DNA of 19,469 bases from Spirochaetaceae bacterium. GTDB taxonomy: Bacteria; Spirochaetota; Spirochaetia; Treponematales; Breznakiellaceae. The notes under the pieces were generated by a model. It saw nothing but the letters and a program-made list of their open reading frames with translations. It did no database searches and was not told where the DNA came from. The DNA lies in the NCBI GenBank assembly GCA_031256815.1, contig JAIRPU010000028.1:1-19469 (forward strand), read 5' to 3'. The position numbers and the translations under genes are program-made. Below, in pieces: positions 6,537-14,666 of the stretch (the first letter of the stretch is position 1; the number at the start of each line of letters is the position of its first letter).

Positions 6537-7397
6537 ATGATTATTAACCATAACCTGAGCGCTATGTTTGCGGACAGGTCGCTCAAAGTTACGCAGGTCG
6601 AACTCGACAAAAATTCGGAACGATTATCCAGCGGAATGCGGATAAACAGAGCAGGTGATGATGCTTCCGGACTTGCTGTATCAGAAAAAATGCGAAGCCA
6701 GATACGCGGTTTGAATAAAGCTTCTGAAAATGCATTAAACGATATTTCGTTTATACAAACCACGGAAGGCTATCTGCAGGAAATGCAGGACATTATGCAG
6801 CGAATCCGCGAGCTTGCCGTTCAATCAGCCAACGGTATTTACACAGAAGAAGACCGTATGCAAATTCAGGTTGAAGTTTCTCAGCTTGTAGACGAAGTTG
6901 ACCGCATTGCATCACATGGCCAGTTTAACGGTATGACGCTGCTAACAGGACGTTTTGCGCGTGAAACAGGCCAGAATAATGTTACCGCTTCAATGTGGTT
7001 TCATATCGGCGCGAATATCGACCAGCGCGAAAGGGCATATATTGGCACAATGACCACAAAATCACTGGGCCTGCGCGATGTTGGCGATGATACAATTCTT
7101 ACGCTGGAAACAGCGGCGGACGCAAACCGCGCAATTGGAACACTGGACGAAGCGTTAAAAATTGTAAGCAAACAACGCGCCGATTTGGGCGCTTATCAAA
7201 ACAGGCTTGAACACGCAGTGCGCGGGCTTGATGTTGGCGCGGAAAACCTGCAGGCGGCGGAATCCCGAATCCGTGATACAGACATGGCAAACGAGATGGT
7301 TAGATACACAACGCATCAAATTCTGTCGCAGTCTGGAACCGCGATGCTTGCGCAGGCAAATCAAAGGGCACAAACGGTACTACAGCTATTGCAGTAG
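6537..7397 (+). CDS. flaB: Periplasmic flagellar core flagellin FlaB
   Basis: The 286-aa protein is a spirochaete core flagellin with only the conserved D0/D1 helices. The N terminus (MIINHNLSAMFADRSL, then SSGMRINRAGDDASGLAVSE) and C terminus (AAESRIRDTDMANEM, then GTAMLAQANQRAQTVLQLLQ) are diagnostic. It packs into the filament inside the periplasmic flagellum and is exported by the flagellar type III system without a signal peptide. I chose ATG 6537 rather than the in-frame TTG at 6525 because GGGAGG (6527-6532) is the ribosome binding site. The middle segment around residue 137 (GRFARETG, VTASMWFHIGANIDQ) resembles that of the second flaB. The glycosyltransferase begins 2 nt after its stop. 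I cannot fix the paralogue number. Confidence 0.95.
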   Translation: MIINHNLSAMFADRSLKVTQVELDKNSERLSSGMRINRAGDDASGLAVSEKMRSQIRGLNKASENALNDISFIQTTEGYLQEMQDIMQRIRELAVQSANGIYTEEDRMQIQVEVSQLVDEVDRIASHGQFNGMTLLTGRFARETGQNNVTASMWFHIGANIDQRERAYIGTMTTKSLGLRDVGDDTILTLETAADANRAIGTLDEALKIVSKQRADLGAYQNRLEHAVRGLDVGAENLQAAESRIRDTDMANEMVRYTTHQILSQSGTAMLAQANQRAQTVLQLLQ

Positions 7398-7398
7398 A

Positions 7399-8451
7399 AT
7401 GAAAATAGCGGTTGATTGCAGGCACATTTTTTCCAGCGGTATAGGAGTATACCTGGAAGGGTGCCTGCAGTATTTTGCCGCTTCCGGCAATGAATTCGTT
7501 CTTATTGGAAAAAAAGACGCGCTTGCCCCGTATTTAACCGGTTCAACAGAGCTGCTCGAATGTTCCATAAAACCTTTCGACAAAAAAGAACTTATTTGTT
7601 TTCCGCGTTCAATTCTTAAAACAATTAACAGCTGCGATTTTTATTTTTCACCTTATTTTAATATTCCGCAGGGAATAAAAATTCCTGCTGCGCTTACAAT
7701 ACACGATATAATTTTTTTGGATATGAAAAATCTTGTTTCGCGCGCCGGCCTTGCTGCGCGGGCTTTTTTTTATAAACGCGCCGCAAAAAAATCAACTGTA
7801 ATTTTTACTGTATCAAATTTTTCAAAGCTTCGTATTGCCGCGCACCTTAAAACAAAAAATATAATAGTAACATACACAGGTATAAGACGCGCTGTACTCG
7901 AATATAAAGAAAAGCGCAAAAAAACGGCAAGCATTGTTTATGTTGGCAATGTAAAAAAACACAAGGGGCTTTCTGTTTTAATAAGCGCGTTTAATTCGCT
8001 TTTGCAGGAAGGATTTATGTACCGGCTTTATATAGCGGGAAGCAAAGAAAATTTTCGCAGCAAAGATTCAGAAATTTTAAAACAAACAGAAAATAACGGC
8101 GCTGTTGTATGGACAGGTTCAATTCCGGACGAAGCGCTTTGCGGAATTATCGCGGAAGCCTCTCTGCTTGTTCAGCCTTCGCTATACGAAGGATTTGGCC
8201 TGCCCCCTCTTGAAGCGCTTTATTTGGGAACCAATGCGCTTATTTCAGATATTCCTGTTTTTCGTGAAATATACGGAGATTTTCCGGTAACTTTTTTTAA
8301 GACTGGAGACGCCGAAGATTTAAAGCGCAAAATGCGCGCCCTTTTGCCGCTTGCCGGCAGCAGCACAGAACTTGGAGAAGAATTAAAATCACGTTATACT
8401 TTTAAAAAGACGGCAGATATAATTTTAGGCAGTCTTAAACAGTTAAAATAG
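7399..8451 (+). CDS. GT4-family glycosyltransferase, possibly acting on flagellin
   Basis: This 350-aa GT-B enzyme transfers a sugar from a nucleotide donor. Domain 1 runs from MKIAVDCRHIFSSGIGVYLE (glycine turn of the acceptor domain). Domain 2 opens near residue 180 with YVGNVKKHKG, the usual GT4 linker pattern, and carries the E-x7-E motif at 264-272 (SLYEGFGLPPLEA). There is no signal peptide or membrane segment, so it should be cytosolic. The start at 7399 is 2 nt after the flaB stop, with no ribosome binding site of its own, implying translational coupling; longer in-frame starts inside flaB are rejected. Because treponemal flagellins are known to be glycosylated, FlaB is the natural suspected acceptor, but an envelope glycan cannot be excluded. 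Confidence 0.9.
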   Translation: MKIAVDCRHIFSSGIGVYLEGCLQYFAASGNEFVLIGKKDALAPYLTGSTELLECSIKPFDKKELICFPRSILKTINSCDFYFSPYFNIPQGIKIPAALTIHDIIFLDMKNLVSRAGLAARAFFYKRAAKKSTVIFTVSNFSKLRIAAHLKTKNIIVTYTGIRRAVLEYKEKRKKTASIVYVGNVKKHKGLSVLISAFNSLLQEGFMYRLYIAGSKENFRSKDSEILKQTENNGAVVWTGSIPDEALCGIIAEASLLVQPSLYEGFGLPPLEALYLGTNALISDIPVFREIYGDFPVTFFKTGDAEDLKRKMRALLPLAGSSTELGEELKSRYTFKKTADIILGSLKQLK

Positions 8452-8464
8452 ATTAGAGGTCTAA

Positions 8465-9166
8465 ATGGATAACGCGATTGTTGAACTAAAAAATCTGCGC
8501 AAAAACTACAAACAGGGAAAGCTTGCGGTAGAAGCGCTTTGCGGCATAGATTTAAAACTTAATCAGGGAGATTTTATAGCGGTTGCCGGCCCTTCCGGTT
8601 CGGGTAAAACGACGCTTATGAATATAATAGGACTTATCGATACGCCAAGTTCCGGCAGTATTTATATAGAAGGAAGGGACGCTTCCAGTTTTAACCGTTA
8701 TGAACAAACGCTTTTCAGGCGCGAAACGCTTGGATTTATATTTCAGTCTTTTAATCTTTTGCCGGTGTTGAACGTTTTTGAAAACATCGAGCTTCCGCTT
8801 TTGCTTGGCAAAAAAAAGATTCCAAAAAATGAACGCAGAGAGCGTGTGGAAACGCTCCTGGAAAATGTAGGGCTTGCCGACCGCCGCTTCCATTTGCCGT
8901 CCGAACTTTCCGGCGGACAGCAGCAGCGCGCCGCCATTGCCCGCTCTCTTGTATCCCGTCCAAAAATCGTCATTGCGGATGAGCCTACTGCAAACCTGGA
9001 TTCGCATAACGGCGAGAAGGTGCTTTCTGTTATGAAGCAGATAAACAGCGCCCTTAAAACAACATTTATTTTTTCTACGCACGATTCTTCAATATGGGAA
9101 CTTTCGAATCATATAATTTTTTTACGCGATGGTAAAATTGAATCAGAACGGCGCAGCGGCGCTTAG
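8465..9166 (+). CDS. ABC transporter ATPase, LolD/MacB type
   Basis: This 233-aa ATPase has Walker A GPSGSGKTT (42-50), Q-loop FIFQSFNLLP (91-100), signature LSGGQQQR (148-155), Walker B IVIADEP (168-174) followed by TANLD, and switch His at about 206 (STHD). The family is the LolD/MacB/FtsE group that powers FtsX-type permeases without moving substrate through the membrane themselves. The two permeases directly downstream complete the complex. The ribosome binding site AGAGG precedes the ATG, and the gene starts 13 nt after the glycosyltransferase stop. By analogy it lifts lipoproteins or another lipidic cargo from the inner membrane; the gene symbol is withheld because the substrate is unknown. 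Confidence 0.93.
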   Translation: MDNAIVELKNLRKNYKQGKLAVEALCGIDLKLNQGDFIAVAGPSGSGKTTLMNIIGLIDTPSSGSIYIEGRDASSFNRYEQTLFRRETLGFIFQSFNLLPVLNVFENIELPLLLGKKKIPKNERRERVETLLENVGLADRRFHLPSELSGGQQQRAAIARSLVSRPKIVIADEPTANLDSHNGEKVLSVMKQINSALKTTFIFSTHDSSIWELSNHIIFLRDGKIESERRSGA

Positions 9167-9177
9167 GGTTTTTAATT

Positions 9178-10638
9178 ATGATATTGTTACTTGCACTGCG
9201 AAATATTCTTCGCAATAAAAAAAACAGTTTGATAATAATTCTGCTTGTAGCGGTTATTACATTTTTGTTTTTTGCCGGAAATACGGTTATATCGCAGTCC
9301 GGACGCGGTATGCGCGCCGCGTATACAGAAAGTTTAACCGGCGATATTGTTATTCAAAAAAAAGGCCCGGTTACAATGAGCCTCTTTGGCGCAAACGCGC
9401 CGCATCTGGAAGACTTTTTTCTTATTGAACCGCTTCCGGCATATAACGAAATAGTTGAGCTTGTAAAAGCCGAACCCGGCGTAGAACGCTGGACAAGCCA
9501 GGTTTCCACCGGCGCTCACATGAAGCTGCACGGCGAAGGAAACTCTGTTTTTTTAACCGGAGTAGACGCGGCAAATTATTTTGAAACATTCACTGGAATC
9601 ATTATAGAACGCGGCAGGCTGCTAAAAGCAGGCGAACAGGGAGTTATGATTCACAGCGAACTTGCCGCGGATATTGAAGCGGAGACGGAAGAAAGCCTCG
9701 TTTTGGGAGAAAACGCCACGCTTACCGCAACAGGCGCAGCCGGTTTTAAGATTCGTTCCGTGCCGCTTGTAGGCGTTTTCCGGTATAAAACCGAAAGCAG
9801 CGCGATTAATTCAAATATTATAAGCGATGTTCAAACGGCGCGCGCGCTGCTCTCCATACGCACGGCAACTTCCAGCGTTAAAGTTTCTGAAGAAACAAAA
9901 AAAATTGTTGATGATTTTGATAGTTTATATGATGAATCCGGCGGATATGCCGCGCCGGAATTACAGAAAGGCGCTTCTTCGCTGGATGATATAATTGAAT
10001 CGTATATTAAAGACGAAGACGAAAGCCTTGCTGTTCAAAATAACGGAGAAGTTTCCGGCGGCGACTGGAATTTTATTTTAATTAAATTAAAACATGGCGC
10101 AAATACAAATAAAATAATAGCAGACTTGAACAAAAAACTCGAAGAAACAGGAGCGATTGCCACAGGCTGGCGTACCGCCGCCGGAATTTCCGCAATTTTG
10201 GTTTTGGCGCTTCAGGCGTTTTATAACGCGGGAATAATTTTGGTGTGCATTGCCGCGGGAATTGCCGCGGTAAACATACTGTTAATTGCCTTGTTTAAAC
10301 GCACGCGCGAAATTGGAACGCTGCGGGCAATTGGAGCCGGCGACGCTTATATAAGAATTCTGCTTATAAGCGAAAACGGAATTTTAGGCGCGGCCGGCGC
10401 GGCGGCGGGGATAGTCGGCGGCGCGGCGGCGATGTCGTTTATCAACAGCCTTGGATTGCGAATACCAAATAAACTAATTGTTAATTTACTTGGCGTAAGC
10501 GTGCTTCATATAGATTTTTTTATTGAATACGCGCTTGGCGCTTTTGTTTTTGCAATGATTCTTGTTATGCTTTCGCTTGTTATTCCTGTTGAAATGGCAG
10601 TAAGGATTCAGCCTGTAGTGGCTGTTCGTGAAGGATAG
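9178..10638 (+). CDS. FtsX-type ABC permease (LolC/E or MacB-like), subunit 1
   Basis: The 486-aa permease has the four-helix FtsX plan. One helix is near the N terminus (about 14-36), a large periplasmic domain of the MacB-PCD type follows (about 40-330), and three helices come at about 337-371, 398-420 and 446-470. The cytoplasmic coupling loop reads FKRTREIGTLRAIGAGDAYI, typical of the family, and the protein ends with RIQPVVAVREG. It works in the inner membrane with the ATPase at 8465, whose stop is 11 nt upstream. The next permease follows with a 10-nt gap. The cargo cannot be read from the sequence. Confidence 0.9.
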   Translation: MILLLALRNILRNKKNSLIIILLVAVITFLFFAGNTVISQSGRGMRAAYTESLTGDIVIQKKGPVTMSLFGANAPHLEDFFLIEPLPAYNEIVELVKAEPGVERWTSQVSTGAHMKLHGEGNSVFLTGVDAANYFETFTGIIIERGRLLKAGEQGVMIHSELAADIEAETEESLVLGENATLTATGAAGFKIRSVPLVGVFRYKTESSAINSNIISDVQTARALLSIRTATSSVKVSEETKKIVDDFDSLYDESGGYAAPELQKGASSLDDIIESYIKDEDESLAVQNNGEVSGGDWNFILIKLKHGANTNKIIADLNKKLEETGAIATGWRTAAGISAILVLALQAFYNAGIILVCIAAGIAAVNILLIALFKRTREIGTLRAIGAGDAYIRILLISENGILGAAGAAAGIVGGAAAMSFINSLGLRIPNKLIVNLLGVSVLHIDFFIEYALGAFVFAMILVMLSLVIPVEMAVRIQPVVAVREG

Positions 10639-10648
10639 CGGAGGAAGT

Positions 10649-11968
10649 ATGCGCGCGCGTTATATCAGTTTAATTTCGTTAAAATATCTTCTGCGTTACA
10701 GAAAGCGTTACAGGTTTTTGTTTTTGGCGCTTGCGTTTGGCTTCGCCGTTATTATAACGATTGGTTCAGTAACAAAAGGCGTTTCCGAAAACCTGTATCT
10801 TAACGCGCAGTCGCACTATGCGGGCGATATTGTGTTTTTGGGGCTTGACGGCAGCGAGTCGCGCTCTTTGTATTACCGAAGGATTAATCCGGAGACGCGA
10901 AACGCGGTTTACCAAACCCTGCGCGAATCCAAAGTTGATGTTGAGCGTATCGCGGAGCGTACCCTTTTTAACGACGACGCCAATATTTTTTTTGCAGGCG
11001 AGTCGCTTTTTCTGCGTTATTTACATGGCGTAGACTGGAAAAACGAAGCGCCGTATTTTGAAAAATTACGCTATGCCGTTCCGCCTGCCGCCGCATTTAA
11101 CGAAGATAGCATTATTATTTCTGTTTTGGCGGCGCAGCAGCTCCGTGTTAAACAGGGAGATAGCGTGCTTATAGAAATGGAAAACCGGTTTGGACAAAAA
11201 AACACTCAAACCTTTAATGTTGAAGCGCTTATAAACGACAGTTCTCTTTTTGGCTTATATAAAGCCTATATTTCAAAAGCTGCGCTAAATTCTCTTTTGG
11301 GTTTTGATGAAGAAGACTGTTCCAGCATAGGCATATTTTTAAAAAAACGTTCCGGCATAAAAAAAGATTTAATCGCTTTGCACAGCATATTACAGGAAAA
11401 AATCCAGAGCGCTCCGCTTGTTTTTACCAGCGCAGAGTTCCGCGCGGAACGTCAAAAAGAATGGGAGGGCATAAAAGTTTTTTTGCTTACAATGCCGGTT
11501 TATCTTTCGGAACTGTACCAGCTTATAGAAGCTGTTAATCTTTTGGCTTATTTTCTTTACGCTGTAATGTTTGTTATTATTTTAGTCAGCGCCGGAGTTA
11601 CATACAGGCTTATTCTGCACGAGCGTGAAAGAGAGCTTGGCACCATGATGTCCATTGGATTTTCCAGCGCAGGAATGGCGTTTTTGCTTGGCATGGAAGC
11701 TTTATTTTTGGGCAGCGTTTCTATTTTAGCAGGCTTTATTTTTGCGCGTATAATAACCGCGGCCTTTACGTTTATTCCGTTTTACAAACTGCCTGGTTTT
11801 GAGATTTTGCTTTCCGGCGGAAAGCTTGGCGCCGTATTTGACCCGCTTGCAATTATGGTTAGTATTGTGGCAGTATATCTGGTACTTTTTATAGCGGTAA
11901 GCTTCCCTGTGCGTGAAAAAATCTGTTCTCCGTTGCGGGATATGCTTTCAGGCGGTGTAAAGGGTTAA
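10649..11968 (+). CDS. FtsX-type ABC permease (LolC/E-like), subunit 2
   Basis: This 439-aa partner permease starts MRARYISLISLKYLLRYRKRYR and has a helix at about 25-45. A periplasmic domain follows, and then three helices in the C-terminal 160 residues. The coupling loop LHERERELGTMMSIGFSSAG is the FtsX hallmark. I chose ATG 10649 because GGAGGAAG lies immediately before it; the upstream GTG at 10628 would overlap the first permease and hide that site. Two dissimilar permeases with one ATPase point to a heterodimeric LolCDE-like complex rather than a MacB homodimer. Confidence 0.9.
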   Translation: MRARYISLISLKYLLRYRKRYRFLFLALAFGFAVIITIGSVTKGVSENLYLNAQSHYAGDIVFLGLDGSESRSLYYRRINPETRNAVYQTLRESKVDVERIAERTLFNDDANIFFAGESLFLRYLHGVDWKNEAPYFEKLRYAVPPAAAFNEDSIIISVLAAQQLRVKQGDSVLIEMENRFGQKNTQTFNVEALINDSSLFGLYKAYISKAALNSLLGFDEEDCSSIGIFLKKRSGIKKDLIALHSILQEKIQSAPLVFTSAEFRAERQKEWEGIKVFLLTMPVYLSELYQLIEAVNLLAYFLYAVMFVIILVSAGVTYRLILHERERELGTMMSIGFSSAGMAFLLGMEALFLGSVSILAGFIFARIITAAFTFIPFYKLPGFEILLSGGKLGAVFDPLAIMVSIVAVYLVLFIAVSFPVREKICSPLRDMLSGGVKG

Positions 11969-11974
11969 TTAGGT

Positions 11975-12751
11975 ATGAAGCGTTTTTTTAAGCCATGTTT
12001 GTTTTTAATTGCCGCAGTTTTGGTGGCGGCAAGCCCGGATGAAGAACTGCTTGTTAAAGTTGATTCTCTTGCCAGCTATACCGATTCTGATTTTTCCGCG
12101 GTCTACGAAATAGTGCAGACACGGCCAGGGCAAAGCGAAACCAGCACAGTTGCCGGCGTTTACCGAAGGGACGCAAAAGAACAGTACGTTATAATTATTC
12201 TGGAGCCGTCTATTTCAAAAGGGCAGGGCTACTTAAAAGAAGGCAATACCCTGTGGTTCTACGACCCGGAAAGTAAAAGTTTTAACTCTACTTCCAGCCG
12301 CGAGCGCTTTCAGAATTCCAACGCAAGCAACTCAGACTTTACACGCTCTACTTTTTCGCTGGATTATACGATATCCTCCGGTTCTAACGAAGTTTACGGA
12401 CCAAATAAATGCCGTGTGCTTGAACTGCGCGCCAAAGCTTCCGCAAAATCTGTAAGCTATCCCAAAGTAAAAATTTGGGTTAGCGCAGACGGGCTTGTCC
12501 GCAAAACGGAAGACTACAGCCTTTCCGGCCAGCATCTTAGAACAACTGAAATCCCCGCTTATTACCGAATAGGGCCGCGTTTTGTGCCAAAAGCGATTCG
12601 TATAACAGATAAACTGCGGGGGCAGACTGTCGCAGGCAAGTTTGTTAGTGAGCAAACAATAATTTCTGTCCGCGAACCGCGTTTTGACAAATTACGCGAT
12701 ACTATATTTACAAAAGCATATCTTTCAAGTATAAGCCGGCGGCACACGTGA
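11975..12751 (+). CDS. LolA-like outer-membrane lipoprotein-sorting protein
   Basis: The 258-aa protein has an N-terminal signal peptide (MKRFFKPCLFLIAAVLVAAS). A LolA/LolB-like half-barrel follows, of the kind annotated as outer membrane lipoprotein-sorting protein. Supporting stretches are SDFSAVYEIVQTRPGQ, EGNTLWFYDPESKSF, VKIWVSADGLVRKTEDYSLSG and FVPKAIRITDKLRG. It probably carries hydrophobic cargo across the periplasm from the adjacent LolE-like permeases. It lies 6 nt after the permease stop with only a weak ribosome binding site, and its TGA overlaps the GTG of the next gene. The family fit is good; the cargo is inferred. Confidence 0.82.
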   Translation: MKRFFKPCLFLIAAVLVAASPDEELLVKVDSLASYTDSDFSAVYEIVQTRPGQSETSTVAGVYRRDAKEQYVIIILEPSISKGQGYLKEGNTLWFYDPESKSFNSTSSRERFQNSNASNSDFTRSTFSLDYTISSGSNEVYGPNKCRVLELRAKASAKSVSYPKVKIWVSADGLVRKTEDYSLSGQHLRTTEIPAYYRIGPRFVPKAIRITDKLRGQTVAGKFVSEQTIISVREPRFDKLRDTIFTKAYLSSISRRHT

Positions 12752-14049
12752 AGTCCGCTTGTTTTTTGCGGTGCTGCATTTTATTTGAGCTGTTTTTTTT
12801 CTGTCTGCTTGCTGTTCCGCTTTTTGGCGCAGACCCGTTTTTGGAGCAGGAAGATACCGTGCTTGACGGCCAGAACGCTTCGTCCAAACCGGTTTTAAAT
12901 GAATTTATAGACAGCCTTCTTCGCCAGCCCGGATTTGGGATTTATGCCGATTATTCAATTCTTGGCGCATACTACCCCGGCTGGAGCTATTCGCCATGGG
13001 ATGGTGAATTTAAGGGTGATGAAGCGTTTCGCGGCAATCAGCCATTGGGCGCCGAAATGCGCGGAAAAATATCGTTTGATATTAGAATTTCGCCTGAGTT
13101 AAGGGTTTGGCAGTCTGTAAAGTTTTTTATTCCTGATATGAAGTTGGACTTTGCGGAATTTTATGCGGATTATATTTTTCTTGACCATGTGTTTTTTAAA
13201 ATTGGAAAATACGACTACCACTGGGGTTTTAACTACGCCAATTACCGTTATACAGACCTTATCTCTTTAATACCGGATATATACGAGAATCCGGGAGAGC
13301 TTTATATAGCAAAGGCAGTTGCTCCAATTGCCATGTTTGGAACTAATATCTGCGATATAGAATTTTTAGGTTTTACACGTACCGGTTTTGTTAATACTTC
13401 AAGTCCGGAATTGGAACAGTTTGCGTTTGGCCTAAAACTTAACTTTGCTCAAAGATGGGCAGATATTGATATAGGTACGGTGTATTTTAAACTTATGCCT
13501 CTCCGTTATTTTATTTCGGTTAAAACAACGCTGTTTTCCAGAACCGAAATTTACGCGGAAGCGATGGCTACCACAAAAATAGAAGAAAATAACGAAACAA
13601 CTTTTTCGGCAAGTTTTGGTTTTTATAATGACTTTTTTAAAAAGAAACTCAGAATAAACGCCGAATTTTTCTGGAACGGCGAAAAAAATGTAAAAACACT
13701 TGTTCCTGAAAATCCGCTTGAAGATGAAAAACAAATTGTTCAATTATTCATTCCAGGCCCCAATATCGCGCTGAATATTGATTTTAGAACGGGCATATTT
13801 TTTAATCTGCGCTTTGGCCTTCAATTCAGATATTCAGTATTTGATAATTCCGGGCAGATAATTCCTGGAATTACCGTTGAACCGGCGCGTCATCTTAGAA
13901 TATATTTTGCCACACCGCTTGTTGTGGGCTCCAGGTCGGAAGAGCCTTATAGTTACTACAAAAGCAACGATGATAAATACAACAGGCCTTTTAGTTTTGT
14001 TATTGCTGTTTCGATTAGCGGCTCCTGGGAATTTACACGTTATAAATGA
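12748..14049 (+). CDS. Predicted outer-membrane protein linked to the LolA-like exporter
   Basis: The 433-aa protein has a signal peptide with a long hydrophobic, Cys-rich core (about residues 5-27, cleavage near LFGA-DP). The rest is rich in aromatic residues in alternating strands, such as FFKIGKYDYHWGFNY, FFNLRFGLQFRYSVF and FVIAVSISGSWEFTRYK, which suits a large outer-membrane beta-barrel. I do not recognise a named family. It starts at a GTG overlapping the stop of the LolA-like gene by 4 nt, so the two are coupled. ATPase, two permeases, periplasmic carrier and barrel in a row suggest a route to the outer membrane. The arrangement recalls the DUF1329 (LolA-like) and DUF1302 (barrel) pairs known beside exporters in proteobacteria. 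Confidence 0.7.
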   Translation: MKSACFLRCCILFELFFFCLLAVPLFGADPFLEQEDTVLDGQNASSKPVLNEFIDSLLRQPGFGIYADYSILGAYYPGWSYSPWDGEFKGDEAFRGNQPLGAEMRGKISFDIRISPELRVWQSVKFFIPDMKLDFAEFYADYIFLDHVFFKIGKYDYHWGFNYANYRYTDLISLIPDIYENPGELYIAKAVAPIAMFGTNICDIEFLGFTRTGFVNTSSPELEQFAFGLKLNFAQRWADIDIGTVYFKLMPLRYFISVKTTLFSRTEIYAEAMATTKIEENNETTFSASFGFYNDFFKKKLRINAEFFWNGEKNVKTLVPENPLEDEKQIVQLFIPGPNIALNIDFRTGIFFNLRFGLQFRYSVFDNSGQIIPGITVEPARHLRIYFATPLVVGSRSEEPYSYYKSNDDKYNRPFSFVIAVSISGSWEFTRYK

Positions 14050-14061
14050 GGAACAGCCTCT

Positions 14062-14517
14062 GTGGAATGGCAAAAAGAAAGTAAAAATGGCGCGGATAAA
14101 ATAGCCTGCGAGTTAAGGCCGCTGGCTGCCGGTTTGGGACTTGAACTTATCGAAGTGTCGCTTGCCGGCTGCCGCGGCGGCGTGCGGATTCGCATTGTGG
14201 TTTTTAGCCGTAATGGAGTTTGCATTGACGATTGCACACGCTTTCACCGCGCAATTATGCCAAATCTTCAAAAACGCTTTGGAGATGCGGAAATTACCCT
14301 GGAAGTTTCAAGCCCCGGCATAGAAAGGCTCGTGCGGGATTGTGTTGAACTTGGACATTATACAGGCTGCATGGTTAAGCTTTATATTCCGGAGTACAGC
14401 GATTGGAAGCAGGGACGTTTGATAAGCGCAGCCGAATCTGGAATTGAAATTGAAACAGAAAGCGGAGTTAAGCGCTTTAATCTTAACGCAGTAGCTAAAG
14501 CAAAATTAATTGGTTAA
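14062..14517 (+). CDS. rimP: Ribosome maturation factor RimP
   Basis: RimP assists maturation of the 30S subunit in the cytosol. The 151-aa length is normal. The N-terminal domain contains LGLELIEVSLAG, then GVRIRIVVFSRNGVCIDDC, and the hallmark EVSSPGIERLVRD is at about residues 80-92. The C-terminal SH3-like domain includes YTGCMVKLYIP and KQGRLISAAESGIEIETE. The GTG start has GAGGA (14048-14052) in front, inside the end of the preceding gene's stop region. In most bacteria rimP heads the nusA-infB operon, but here a sigma-28 promoter and flagellin genes follow instead. Confidence 0.92.
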   Translation: MEWQKESKNGADKIACELRPLAAGLGLELIEVSLAGCRGGVRIRIVVFSRNGVCIDDCTRFHRAIMPNLQKRFGDAEITLEVSSPGIERLVRDCVELGHYTGCMVKLYIPEYSDWKQGRLISAAESGIEIETESGVKRFNLNAVAKAKLIG

Positions 14518-14534
14518 AACTCCGGCAATAATAT

Positions 14535-14561
14535 TAAAGTTCGTATTTTTTGTGCCGATAT
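14535..14561 (+). promoter_or_regulatory. Sigma-28 (FliA) promoter of the second flaB
   Basis: TAAA (14535-14538), 15 nt, then GCCGATAT (14554-14561) is a nearly perfect class-3 flagellar promoter. It lies 105 nt before the flagellin ATG. A small hairpin GGAGCA/TGCTCC (14618-14623/14628-14633) sits in the leader. Confidence 0.85.
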
Positions 14562-14666
14562 TGTAGTTGTTGGGAAAGAGCTAGCGGCCGAAAGTTCTGT
14601 ACCGGCAGAAAAAAAATGGAGCAAGGATGCTCCTAAAATACAACACATACATTCATGGAGGAAGGT

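Noticed and set aside
7207..7398. N-terminal extension of the glycosyltransferase by 64 residues
   Set aside because: The extension is flaB sequence in another frame; the family N terminus MKIAVDCRHI begins at 7399.
8552..9082. 176-aa open frame on the minus strand
   Set aside because: It is antisense to the ABC ATPase, whose motifs are complete.
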